This document shows, piece after piece, positions 7,041-15,582 of a DNA stretch of 32,903 nt (the first letter of the stretch is position 1; every line of letters starts with the position of its first letter). Position numbers and translations under genes: made by a program. This stretch comes from Polyangiaceae bacterium (GTDB taxonomy: Bacteria > Myxococcota_A > Polyangia > Polyangiales > Polyangiaceae). The notes beneath the pieces are model-generated. The model did not search any database. It was not told where the DNA came from and worked only from the letters and a program-made list of their open reading frames with translations. The stretch spans positions 1 to 32,903 of the forward strand of contig JAQSWN010000087.1 in the NCBI GenBank assembly GCA_029266615.1, written 5' to 3'.

Positions 7041-9151
7041 TCAGGTGTGCTGACCGCGCGCACGGCCGCCGAGACCCGGGTCGCTCAGCGAGTGACGACC
7101 GGTCTCCATGTGACCGGCCAAGCGGCGCGAGTAGGCGTCCAGCCCGACCACGAGCACCGTGAAGTCGTACCAGTTGGGGGCTCCCAGCGGTGCTGGTACG
7201 CATTGGACAGCACGCGGAAGGTGCAGTGCACGTGGCCGCGATTGCGGAGCGTGAGCCGGAGCCCGCCTCGGCGGGTGTCGTAGTCCACGCGAACTTCCGG
7301 CTCAGCCGTACGCTTTTGCCGCCGCCCTAGGTCTCCGATGAAGTGCCGATGAAAGCCGTTCGGGCCCAGGACCCACAGGTCGTAGGCGCCCCCGTCCGCT
7401 CGTACGTCCCACTCGCCGCCGAGCTCGTCCCCCGCGCCCACCGTGTAGCGACGAGGAATGCGATCCAGGTGCTTCTTGTCGTAGACGTGGAAGACGGCGC
7501 CGGCACGGCCGGTGTTGGCGAAGGTCAGCGCGACCGTGTTGGACTTGGCGCGCTCCTTGGCGTGCGCATGGAGCTCGTACGGCAGCGCGCGCGAGGGCCG
7601 AACACCCCAAGCCTGAATGGGCAGCTCCGGAAGCTCCGGTGTGGGCGGCGTCGACCGGCCTGGCAAGGCGCGGGCGTGCTCGGCAAGCTCGATGGTGTCG
7701 GGCAGCTCTTCGTAGAACTGGCTATCGTCCGGATCGGCAAAGTTGAAGGCGGAAGTGAGGTCTCCCGCCACCGCGCGACGCCACGGCGAGATGTTCGGCT
7801 CCTTGACTCCGAAGCGCTTCTCCAAAAATCGAATGACGGAGGTGTGGTCGAACACCTCCGAGCTCACCCAGCCGCCCCGGCTCCACGGAGAGACCACGTA
7901 CATCGGCACCCGTGGCCCGAGGCCGTACGGCTTGTGCAGCGGCGCGGCGCGATCTGCGGGTACGTCCCACGGAACGAGCTCGTGGTATTCGCCAACGGTG
8001 CTCACGGTGGAGGCGCCGGCAAGCTCGCGCTTGCGTGGGTCCGCGTCCCAAACCGCATAGCTTGGGGCGGCGGGCGGCGGCATGTGGTCAAAAAATCCGT
8101 CATTCTCGTCGAAATTGACGAAAAGCACGGTCTTGGCCCACACCTCCGGATCCGCGGTGAGCGCGTCCAACACACGCGAGATGTAGTCCGCGCCTTGGGC
8201 GGGGCTGGACGGGCCGGGGTGCTCCGAGCCTTCCGCGGTCGCCACGACCCAGCTGACGGCCGGGAGCTTGCCGTCCAGCACGTCTTGCTGCAAAAGGTCC
8301 AGGTCGCGCGTGGAGAGGCCGCGCTGCGCGAGCTCCGGGTTCGACCCCGGCTCCTTGAAGTAGGACGCGCGAAAGGTGCGGAAGCCCGCCACGGAGTTGT
8401 CCGTGAAGTTATCGTCCATGTTCTGGTAGATTTGCCAGCTCACGCGCGCCGCCTGCAGGCGCTCGCAGTACGTGAGCCAGGTGTAGCCACCCCCCGACTC
8501 GTAATTCACGTTGTCGTACTGGTTGTAGATGGCGGGGCCTCCGTTCTTCTGGAGTGGATCGTTCGTGCCGGTCCAAAGAAACAAGCGATTCGGGTTCGTA
8601 TTGCCCATGAACGAGCAGTGGTACGCGTCGCAAATCGTGAACGCTTCCGCGAGCGCGAACTGAAAGGGCATGTCTTGATCGGTGAAGTAGCCCATCGAGT
8701 GGTCGTTCTTGTGCTTTGGCCACTCCGCCATGGTGCCGTCGCCCCAGGCGCCCTGCGAGTCGGGCCATGAGTGCGGCGTGCCTTCGACACGCATGAGCTG
8801 GAAGGACTGCTCCGTATCCAAGCGGAACGGCGCGACCAGGGCCGGCGTGCCGGTCTTCGACGGCTGGAACCACACGGTGCGGTTCGTCAACGCTGGCGTG
8901 TCGGCCGCCGGAATCGGCAACCGGTCGCCGAAACCACGCACGCCGCTCAACGTACCGAAGTAGTGGTCAAAAGAGCGATTTTCCTGCGTCAGGATGACCA
9001 CGTGCTCCACGTCTTCAATCGTGCCCTTGCGGCGGCGGGGCGCGATTGCGAGCGCCTTGCGAATGGCCGGCGGAAAGAAGGTGGCGCCCATGCCGGCCCC
9101 GGTGGCGGCGGCGAACGTACGCAAGAAATCGCGTCGAGTCGTTGAGCTCAT
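7041..9151 (-). CDS. Tat-exported phospholipase-C-type phosphoesterase, frameshifted near the C-terminus
   Basis: This belongs to the bacterial non-haemolytic phospholipase C / acid phosphatase family (phosphoesterase PF04185 plus C-terminal PLC-associated domains), which cleaves phospholipid headgroups outside the cytoplasm. The start at 9151 gives a twin-arginine signal, TTRRDFLRTFAAATGAG. EHVVILTQENRSFDHYFG (about 49-66) is the N-terminal metal/catalytic signature, and NFDENDGFFDHMPPP is the second signature. As written, the frame ends at 7085 with an odd Trp/Arg/Thr-rich tail. Moving by one base at the five-G run 7176-7180 restores NWYDFTVLVVGLDAYSRRLA and then METGRHSLSDPGLGG, the conserved family ending, with a stop at 7041. 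One extra base would give 703 residues, the usual size. I therefore give the restored extent. The cause may be a sequencing slip or a true mutation. Confidence 0.88.
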
Positions 9152-9368
9152 GATGCTTGCCTTTTGGTGAGGACGAAGCGCTCGTGGGAACGAACGCGAT
9201 CGCACGCTCACACGTGGCAATGGCAAGGTCGTGACATTCGCTCGGCGATTGCGAACTGACTCGAGCACGATTTCATCGCGTCCGTCAGCTGAGCTCGCTT
9301 CGTGCTCGCGGCTAGCGCCTTCGGTGGCGGGACCGTCGCAACGGCAAGGCGTTCACCGCTTCACGCGG

Positions 9369-10745
9369 TCAGCGCCGCCCGCCAAAGTCCGTAACCGATG
9401 GCGGTTGTAGGTCAGTGACTGCGGACGACGAAGAAGGGGCGATCGAGGCCGAGCGGCGTGGTACGGCGCGCGGCGCCAACGAGTCCCCTCGCGGAGGCGC
9501 GGGCGGAGTGCTGGCGATAGCCGGAGCCGCAGTGCGGGCGGCGATGGGGTCGGGCTCGACCGCCGAGGCCCCGAGCTCGCTCGGGGCGCCAGAAGGTCGT
9601 GAAGCAAGCGCGATTGCCGCGGAAGCCGCGGCCAGCACGGCGGCGAGCAGAGTGAGCCCGGCCGCGCGCGACCGCGCCCCCTCGGCGCTGCCCACCTGTG
9701 CGTCTGCAACCCGCTGCGCCGCATCGCGAAGGGCTTCGGCCACGTTGAGCGCGCTCTCGGGACGGCGCTCGGGCGAGCAGTCCAAGCACTGCCGCACGAG
9801 CCAGTCGACCTCCGGCGGCAGCTCCGCCCCTCGCGCGCGGAGCGGCAACGCGCGGGACCGCGCGCTTTCGTCGGTTTGTCCGAACGACGCCGACCGCGAG
9901 AACGGCAACGCGCCCGTGAAAAGCTCATGCAGCAAGACCCCGAACGCGTACAAATCCGACGCGCGCGAAGCGACCGCGCCCCGTAGCAGCTCGGGGGCTG
10001 CGTAGTCGGGCGTTCCTTGCAGCAAGCCGGGTGAGCGGGTGTCGATCAGGTCGACCCGCGCGAGCCCGAAGTCCACCCAAAGCGCCTCTGCGGCCGCGGC
10101 TACGGACGTGAGCATCACGTTTTCCGGCTTGATGTCGCGGTGCACGACGTTCTGCGCGTGAATCGCCGCGAGCCCGCGCGCGAGTTGCTCGGCCCATGTC
10201 AGCGCTTCCCCGAGCGGGGGTGGCCCGCTGCCCACCAGCCGATGCCGCAGGGACGCGCCTTCGATCAGCTGCAAGGTGAAGAACCACTGGCAGGTATCGG
10301 CCGAGAGCTCGTGCCGCCCGAGCTCGAACACGCGCCCCACGTGGGGGTGGGAGACGCTGCGCGCCAACCGCAGCTCCAGCTTGAGGCGCTGGACGGCGCG
10401 GGGGTCGTCGGCCAGGGAGGTGGCGATCGTCTTGAGCGCGACCCGCTCGTTCAGCTCTCGATCGAGCGCCTCGTACACCTCGCCCATACCGCCGCGCCCC
10501 AGTCGCCGCTCGATGAGGTAGCGCGATGCCACGAGCTGCCCCGCGGTGAACACGGCGCTCGGACGAGCGGCCGCGAGCGAGACGGGGTGAGGCTCCGTTT
10601 CGCCCCTCACCAGCCCCGCTTCGGCGATGACCAGCGCGCACGCGCCGCATCGCTCCGTGTGATGGAGGACGCGGGCGAGCGCGGTCGCTTCCAACGCGCC
10701 GCAGACCAACGCGAGCACCTCTTCGTCCGACGGACAAACCTCCAT
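9369..10745 (-). CDS. Zinc-finger (anti-sigma-like) Ser/Thr protein kinase, membrane-anchored
   Basis: This 458-residue protein joins two modules. Residues 4-36 fit the zinc-binding anti-sigma pattern: Cys4, then His29, Cys33 and Cys36 (H-x3-C-x2-C). A Hanks-type kinase domain follows (about 75-340), with GRGGMG at 83-88, Lys105, HRDIKPEN at 202-209 and VDFG around 224-227, so all catalytic residues are present. A single membrane helix lies at about 360-382, followed by a Pro/Ser/Ala-rich tail of about 75 residues outside the membrane with no recognised sensor fold. The ATG at 10745 is chosen because it precedes Cys4. The longer open frame upstream overlaps the sigma gene and is Arg-rich. It starts 20 bases after the sigma factor stop, so the two form an operon. 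The likely role is sensing and controlling that sigma factor. Confidence 0.9.
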   Translation of the reverse strand: MEVCPSDEEVLALVCGALEATALARVLHHTERCGACALVIAEAGLVRGETEPHPVSLAAARPSAVFTAGQLVASRYLIERRLGRGGMGEVYEALDRELNERVALKTIATSLADDPRAVQRLKLELRLARSVSHPHVGRVFELGRHELSADTCQWFFTLQLIEGASLRHRLVGSGPPPLGEALTWAEQLARGLAAIHAQNVVHRDIKPENVMLTSVAAAAEALWVDFGLARVDLIDTRSPGLLQGTPDYAAPELLRGAVASRASDLYAFGVLLHELFTGALPFSRSASFGQTDESARSRALPLRARGAELPPEVDWLVRQCLDCSPERRPESALNVAEALRDAAQRVADAQVGSAEGARSRAAGLTLLAAVLAAASAAIALASRPSGAPSELGASAVEPDPIAARTAAPAIASTPPAPPRGDSLAPRAVPRRSASIAPSSSSAVTDLQPPSVTDFGGRR

Positions 10746-10765
10746 GCTGGTGAGGGCCGGACGGC

Positions 10766-11731
10766 TCAAGCGCCTCCTTCGACGTCGAGGGCGGAGCTGT
10801 GGAAGAACTGGGACAGGCGCAGATCCAGGCGACTTCGTAGCGCGCCCAGGGCGCCGTCGACCTCGCGCGGCTCGAAGCCCAGCTCGCGCACGAGGGTGGC
10901 GCGAACCTCCTGCTCCAGCCTCTCGCGCGCGGCGACCAGCCAACGCGCGGCCGTGGCGCGGTGCGTCGACAGCGCACGGCCGATTTGATCGATGCTCCAA
11001 CCCGCTACCAGCTGCATCTTCAATGCGAAGCGCTGCTCAGGTGGCAGACGCTCCAACGCGCCGACCAGAGCCCGCCGGAGCGCCGCGTCGAGCTGGCGTG
11101 TCGCGAACTGACTCTCGGGGCTCAGTGCGTGCTCGACGAGTTGCTCGTTCAGCTCCGTCGACCGGAGGGCGCTGTGCTGTGCGCGGCGCGTCAGGTCCAG
11201 CGCCGTGCGCACGGCGACGATGGTGAGCCAAGCCGCAAGCTGACCGCGGTTTTCGTACTGCGCAAGCCGAGGAGTGGGCGGCAACAGCAGCTTTTCACGC
11301 AAGGCTTGCAGCGCCTCGTCCGCCACGTCCCGCGAGCGGCAGAGAGTTCGGAGGCGGGGCGTCAGCTTGATGAGGTACTCGCGATCCAGCGTCGCCGCAG
11401 CGCCGGGCCGCCCCGCGAGGCAAGCGAGCACGAGGTACTCTTCGGCGCGCCCAACCGGGCCCCCCATGCGATCCGCGAGGTCGCGCGCGGACTCGGCTTG
11501 CCAACGCGCACGGCACGCCTCGGCAAAGCCGACCGCGCTCCACGCGACGTGCGGGAATGTCGCCCTGCCTTCTTGGTAGCAGGCGTCGCTCAGCTCTAGT
11601 TGAGCGTGCTCTTCGGTCGCGACCCCGCTCATGCGCTCGCGCCACGCATTTAGTTCGGTCGCTGCGAGGCGCAAGCTCTCGTCGCGCGGCCGCGCGGCCG
11701 TTTCTGGGCTTGGGTCAAAAGCACTCAACAT
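10766..11731 (-). CDS. ECF-like RNA polymerase sigma factor with N-terminal extension
   Basis: The protein is 321 residues from the ATG at 11731; an ATG at 11794 would add 21 residues of low-complexity Ser/Arg and is less likely. The sigma core is in the C-terminal two thirds. A region-2-like part (about 118-183) includes an acidic/aromatic segment and TIVAVRTALDLTRR. A region-4 helix-turn-helix (about 222-272) includes LERLPPEQRFALKMQL and WSIDQIGRALSTHRATAARW. The first 110 residues resemble no domain I know, and they make it longer than ordinary ECF factors (about 170-200 residues). It is directly followed by the zinc-finger kinase, its probable regulator. Both start choices lack a clear ribosome site. 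The target promoters are unknown. Confidence 0.82.
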   Translation of the reverse strand: MLSAFDPSPETAARPRDESLRLAATELNAWRERMSGVATEEHAQLELSDACYQEGRATFPHVAWSAVGFAEACRARWQAESARDLADRMGGPVGRAEEYLVLACLAGRPGAAATLDREYLIKLTPRLRTLCRSRDVADEALQALREKLLLPPTPRLAQYENRGQLAAWLTIVAVRTALDLTRRAQHSALRSTELNEQLVEHALSPESQFATRQLDAALRRALVGALERLPPEQRFALKMQLVAGWSIDQIGRALSTHRATAARWLVAARERLEQEVRATLVRELGFEPREVDGALGALRSRLDLRLSQFFHSSALDVEGGA

Positions 11732-11875
11732 CGGGGGAACGAAAGACGCGCTGCGCGCGTCCCGGACATTAGAGGCGCTCCGCGCGGAGATCATCGGTGG
11801 ATACGAACGAAAAAAATCCGAGCCGCCGGTGCGACTTGGCCGTCGCGCCCTTCGTTCACGGTCGGAGGTTTCATG

Positions 11876-13666
11876 ATGGTCGTTTCGCAGAAGAGAAAGA
11901 GTCTTGGTTTCGCGGGTCTACTGGCGGTCACCACGAGCGTGTTCGCCGGTTCGGCCAGCGCGGGCGTCGTCGTCGCCAAGCCCGCGCCTCACGGCACCGG
12001 GACGTTCTTTGCACCCGAATTCTCGACCGCGCTAGCTCGGGCTGGCCAGTTCACCCTGGTCGGCGCGCTCCAGGAGCACGTCACGGTTCCGGGAGAGGCG
12101 GCGCCGACGTTCCCGAGCATCAAGCAGGGCGCGGTGTACCTGATGCGCGGCACGAACCCGACCCCGGAGCGGCTGTATCAGTTCCCCGGCGTCGCCCAGT
12201 TCGACCTTCAAGCCGGCAGCCAAGTCGCGATTTCGAATCGCTTCCTCGCGTTCGGCACCGGCGGCTCGAACCCAGCCGGCGTCGATTCTCCGTTCGCCAA
12301 CTCGGTGTTCGTCGCGCGCCAAGTGAACGGCTCCTGGGCACAGTGCCCGGTCGTGAGCGGTCAGCGCAACTGCAACGGCGCCGTGCGCGAGAATGGCCAG
12401 AGCATCAGCCGCGCGCTGACGCGAATCCCGCTCACGTACCCGGCCCATTTCAAGTCCATCAACCTCGCCCTTTCGGACGACTACCTAGCTATCGGCTACC
12501 GCCAAGAAAGCGTGGTCGAGCTGTACCGCTACGACGCGCCGACCGATCGTTGGGTGCGCGAGCTCACCCTCGACGAGACCAACGACCGCTTCACGGGCGC
12601 GTCCCTCGCCATCGACGGCGATCGGCTGGCAGTCGGCTCACCGTGGAGCGACGGCGCAACCGCCGGCGCGGAGCTCGGAAGCGTTCGCGTTTTCAAGCGT
12701 AACGGCAGCAACGGCACCTGGTCGGCCTCGAGCTACACGACCGGGCATTTCTCCTCCGGCGCCTTCGGCAAAAGCTTAGCTTTTTCCGGCACAAACCTGG
12801 CCGTCACCTCGGGCATTTCCGGAGCCACGGCCCACTTGTCCTTCTTCCGCGTGGCGGCGGACGGCGCTCTCTCCGCGCGTCAATCGCTCCAAACGCCGAA
12901 CCCTATCGTGCACGTCGCGTTGTCGGGCGACACGCTAGCCGGCACGGTTTACGGCGGAGGAGACGAAGGCTTGTCGTTGTACAAGCGCGACGCGACGAGC
13001 GGCCTCTGGTCCTACGAGACCGGGCTCATCCGCGACTTCTACAAGGCGGCAAACAGCAACGTCGTCGGTTACGGCGGCATCGACCCCATCGGCTTCGTCG
13101 GTGACGAGCTTTCGCTCGGCTGGCGCGCCTACTCGGGCCTACTGGGCGGCGTCATTCATGAAAGAGCGAGCCTGCTCGACGCATGCCGTGACCCGCGCAA
13201 CGTCGTACAAAATTGCTCGTTCGACAGCGTGACCAGCGCCGCGCTGGACGGTTACCAGAGCAGCACGGGGTGGCAACTGCTGAGCTGGAATGGCGGCTCT
13301 GCCTGGGCGGATTACAACGGGCGGCAGATGCGCATCAACGTGCAGCAGCCGGGCTCGGACATGTGGCACGTTCAGGCGCGCACCACGGTGAAGCTGGCGC
13401 AATCCGGTAATTACCGGCTCAGCTTCCGAGCCAAGGCGGACGCGATGCGCAACTTGGTCGTGAACCTCGGCCGCAACGGCAGCGCCGACAACAACTGGGC
13501 CAGCTACGGCCGCGTCACCGCCGCCGCCGGGCCGCAATGGGTCATCTACTCGTTCGACCTGCCGAACGTGCCGCAAGATTCGGCCGCATACCTGGACTTC
13601 AACGTCGGCAACGCGGGCGCGGTAGCGGTCACGCTGGATAGCGTGAAGCTGATTCGACTGCCCTGA
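11876..13666 (+). CDS. Secreted beta-propeller-like protein with CBM4/9-like C-terminal domain
   Basis: A 596-residue exported protein begins at the second of two consecutive ATG codons, seven bases after GGAGG (11864-11868). The first ATG at 11873 is only four bases away. A signal peptide ends at Ser-Ala-Ser-Ala near residue 30. The middle (about 35-425) contains repeated strands such as LALSDDYLAIGYRQESVVEL and LAIDGDRLAVGSPWSDGA, which fit FG-GAP/integrin-like propeller blades. The last 165 residues (from NCSFDSV) have the layout of carbohydrate-binding module family 4/9: YRLSFRAKADAMRNLVVNLG, a Trp-rich strand, and a closing TLDSVKLIRL strand. No catalytic domain is visible, so this is probably a binding or adhesion protein. 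It is transcribed away from the sigma/kinase pair; shared control is possible but unproven. Confidence 0.82.
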   Translation: MVVSQKRKSLGFAGLLAVTTSVFAGSASAGVVVAKPAPHGTGTFFAPEFSTALARAGQFTLVGALQEHVTVPGEAAPTFPSIKQGAVYLMRGTNPTPERLYQFPGVAQFDLQAGSQVAISNRFLAFGTGGSNPAGVDSPFANSVFVARQVNGSWAQCPVVSGQRNCNGAVRENGQSISRALTRIPLTYPAHFKSINLALSDDYLAIGYRQESVVELYRYDAPTDRWVRELTLDETNDRFTGASLAIDGDRLAVGSPWSDGATAGAELGSVRVFKRNGSNGTWSASSYTTGHFSSGAFGKSLAFSGTNLAVTSGISGATAHLSFFRVAADGALSARQSLQTPNPIVHVALSGDTLAGTVYGGGDEGLSLYKRDATSGLWSYETGLIRDFYKAANSNVVGYGGIDPIGFVGDELSLGWRAYSGLLGGVIHERASLLDACRDPRNVVQNCSFDSVTSAALDGYQSSTGWQLLSWNGGSAWADYNGRQMRINVQQPGSDMWHVQARTTVKLAQSGNYRLSFRAKADAMRNLVVNLGRNGSADNNWASYGRVTAAAGPQWVIYSFDLPNVPQDSAAYLDFNVGNAGAVAVTLDSVKLIRLP

Positions 13667-13682
13667 CCGAGCCCGCGGGGAT

Positions 13683-13712
13683 GGCGAGCGACACGATTCC
13701 CGTGCGCTCGCC
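13683..13712. terminator. Hairpin between convergent genes
   Basis: GGCGAGCG (13683-13690) pairs with CGCTCGCC (13705-13712), and inside it CACG (13692-13695) pairs with CGTG (13701-13704). This gives a 12-base-pair stem with one bulged A and an ATTCC loop. It lies 16 bases after the stop of the secreted protein and before the convergent SDR stop, so it probably ends both transcripts. There is no T-tract. Confidence 0.6.
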
Positions 13713-13745
13713 GTCTCTCACGGACCGCGAGGTCACATGCGTGGA

Positions 13746-14489
13746 CTACCCGGTGAGGCTGGCGAGCTGCCGTTCCAACTCCTTGGGATCGCGGCGCCAC
13801 GTCTCGAAGGCGCCCGCCGACATGGCGTCGGGAAAGATGTCTTCCACCCCTCGCTCCACGCCTTGGAGGATGGCCCGCGCCACGTCCACCGGGCTCGCCT
13901 TGGGCATGTTTTTCATGTCTCGGGTCATGTCGGTGTCGATGGCACCCGCAAACACGCCGTGAACCTGCACCCGACGGGTCGAAAGCTCGCTCCTTAGCGC
14001 CTGCGTGACCGAGTGCGCCGCGGCCTTGGAGGCCGAATAGCCGCCGAGGGCCGGCATGCTGGAGAGCGACACCACCGACAGAATGTTGACGATCGCGGCC
14101 GAGGCGTCGCGTCCGTTCTTCTCCAGAGCGGGCAGGAAGGCCTTGGTCGTGGACAAGACGCCGAAGACGTTGGTCGCAAAATCCTGCTGCAGCGCCTGAA
14201 CGCTGCTCGACAGCACCTGCTGAGACGCGACCACGCCCGCGTTGTTGAACAACAAGGTGACGTCCGTCGCGACCTCCGCGGCGGCCGCGAGCGTTACCTC
14301 ACGCGTCACGTCGATCGTCAAGGGTACGACGCGCCCCTCGCTCTCGCGAACGAGCGCCGCCAGCTGCTGAGGCTCGCGCGCCCCCGCATACACCTTGCGC
14401 GCGCCCGCCTTCAGGCTCGCGAGGACGATCTCTCGGCCCAGACCACGGTTCGCGCCCGTAACTAAAACCACTGCATCTGCGATATTCAT
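13746..14489 (-). CDS. Short-chain dehydrogenase/reductase
   Basis: This 247-residue NAD(P)-dependent oxidoreductase of the classical SDR family has TGANRGLG (11-18) for the cofactor, NNAG (82-85), catalytic Ser138 in ILSVV, and Tyr151/Lys155 in YSASK. Length and motif spacing are standard. The ATG at 14489 has GAGG about nine bases upstream; the frame upstream of it is not SDR-like. The substrate is not predictable. It is divergent from a LysR regulator with a 105-base gap, the common pattern for a LysR protein controlling its neighbour, so it is probably regulated by that protein. Confidence 0.92.
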   Translation of the reverse strand: MNIADAVVLVTGANRGLGREIVLASLKAGARKVYAGAREPQQLAALVRESEGRVVPLTIDVTREVTLAAAAEVATDVTLLFNNAGVVASQQVLSSSVQALQQDFATNVFGVLSTTKAFLPALEKNGRDASAAIVNILSVVSLSSMPALGGYSASKAAAHSVTQALRSELSTRRVQVHGVFAGAIDTDMTRDMKNMPKASPVDVARAILQGVERGVEDIFPDAMSAGAFETWRRDPKELERQLASLTG

Positions 14490-14594
14490 GTGCGTTACCT
14501 CAGCCGCAATCTGCGCTGGGGCGGGCTCCCGGAACAGCCACCGCGCCGTCAATTGATTATTGCGTCTCGGTAAAGAATCGACCCACGATGCGGC
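14490..14594. promoter_or_regulatory. Divergent promoter region with LysR-type dyad
   Basis: The 105 bases between the SDR and LysR starts contain an AT-rich island unusual for this DNA. It holds the palindrome TCAATTGA (14549-14556) and an overlapping dyad CAAT-N5-ATTG (14550-14562), 33 bases before the LysR start. LysR proteins usually bind interrupted dyads in such divergent regions. I cannot fix the -35/-10 boxes. Confidence 0.45.
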
Positions 14595-15500
14595 ATGGAC
14601 CTGCTGGCACAGATGGAAACGTTCGTGCGGGTCGTCGAAGGCAAGAGCCTGTCGGCGGCCGCGCGCGCGCAGCGCCTATCGTTACCGGCGGTCAGCCGAC
14701 AACTGCGCGCCCTAGAGCAGGAGCTCGGCGCGACGCTGCTCGTCCGTTCCACTCGCACGCTGCACGTGACGGACGCGGGTCGCGAGTGGTACGAGCGCAG
14801 CCGGCGCGTCCTCGGAGACGTGGAGGACGCGCGTCAAGCGGTGCGGAGCGGCACCCGCGGGGTCTCGGGTCGCCTCGTGGTGAGCACGTCGCTCTCGTTC
14901 GGATCGGCCGTCATCGTGCCTCGGCTGGCCAAGCTCGCCGCCAAGCACCCTCAGCTCGTCATCGACTTACGCTTGGAAGACCACCTCGTGGACCTCGTCG
15001 CGGAAGGCGTGGACATCGCGGTGCGCGCGGGTGCTCCCCCGCCGGACAGCACGGCCTTCGTGGCGCAGCCTCTGTTCACGATGGAGCGCGTGCTGGTGGC
15101 GGCGCCGCGTTGGCTCCGCAAACACGGCACTCCGCGTGAGCCGGACCAGCTTCGTCGTCAGCCTTGCCTGCTTCAGGTCACGCTGGCAGGAAACGCGATC
15201 CCGTGGCTCCTGCGGCTGCGCGCTCAACCGGACAACTTCGTCACCATAGAAGTGGAGGGCCAGCTTCGCACCAACACCCCCACCGCCCTCTGCTACCTCG
15301 CGCTGGAAGGTGCAGGCATCGCCTACTTGCCGGATTGGTTGGTCGCGCCCCACCTCGCCCAAGGCACGCTCCGCCCCGTCCTCCCCGCCTGGTCATCACC
15401 CCCTCACACCGCGTGGGCGCTGCACCGAGCGGAGCATCGCGGCAGCGCGCGCCATCGCGCCTTCTTGGCCGCGCTCCCCAGAACCAGCGCGGAAATTTAG
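14595..15500 (+). CDS. LysR-family transcriptional regulator
   Basis: This 301-residue regulator has the normal LysR length. The winged helix-turn-helix lies at about residues 1-60, with SLSAAARAQRLSLPAVSRQL and LEQELGATLLVRSTRTLHVT. The effector-binding domain (about 90-295) follows, with LRLEDHLVDLVAEGVDIAVR, typical of the subgroup that controls SDRs and related oxidoreductases. The ATG at 14595 starts exactly at the family's usual MDLLAQMETFVRVVE opening. It is divergent from the SDR gene and probably represses or activates it and itself. The ligand is unknown. Confidence 0.95.
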   Translation: MDLLAQMETFVRVVEGKSLSAAARAQRLSLPAVSRQLRALEQELGATLLVRSTRTLHVTDAGREWYERSRRVLGDVEDARQAVRSGTRGVSGRLVVSTSLSFGSAVIVPRLAKLAAKHPQLVIDLRLEDHLVDLVAEGVDIAVRAGAPPPDSTAFVAQPLFTMERVLVAAPRWLRKHGTPREPDQLRRQPCLLQVTLAGNAIPWLLRLRAQPDNFVTIEVEGQLRTNTPTALCYLALEGAGIAYLPDWLVAPHLAQGTLRPVLPAWSSPPHTAWALHRAEHRGSARHRAFLAALPRTSAEI

Positions 15501-15582
15501 CGCGCCTGTGCCACGCGACGCGCGCCCAGCAACGACCGACGCTTCGCCGTCCTGATGCGGGCTGACTGGCGCTTGCGCAAGA

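Noticed and set aside
6844..7203. 119-residue open frame on the minus strand over the end of the phosphoesterase
   Set aside because: It includes none of the restored conserved residues and lies in a third frame; composition is chance-like.
6684..7283. 199-residue open frame on the plus strand in the 870-bp gap
   Set aside because: Ser/Thr/Arg-rich without motifs or a ribosome site, and its second half overlaps the restored phosphoesterase C-terminus.
7343..8770. 475-residue open frame on the plus strand
   Set aside because: Shadow of the phosphoesterase gene, which has unmistakable family motifs on the minus strand.
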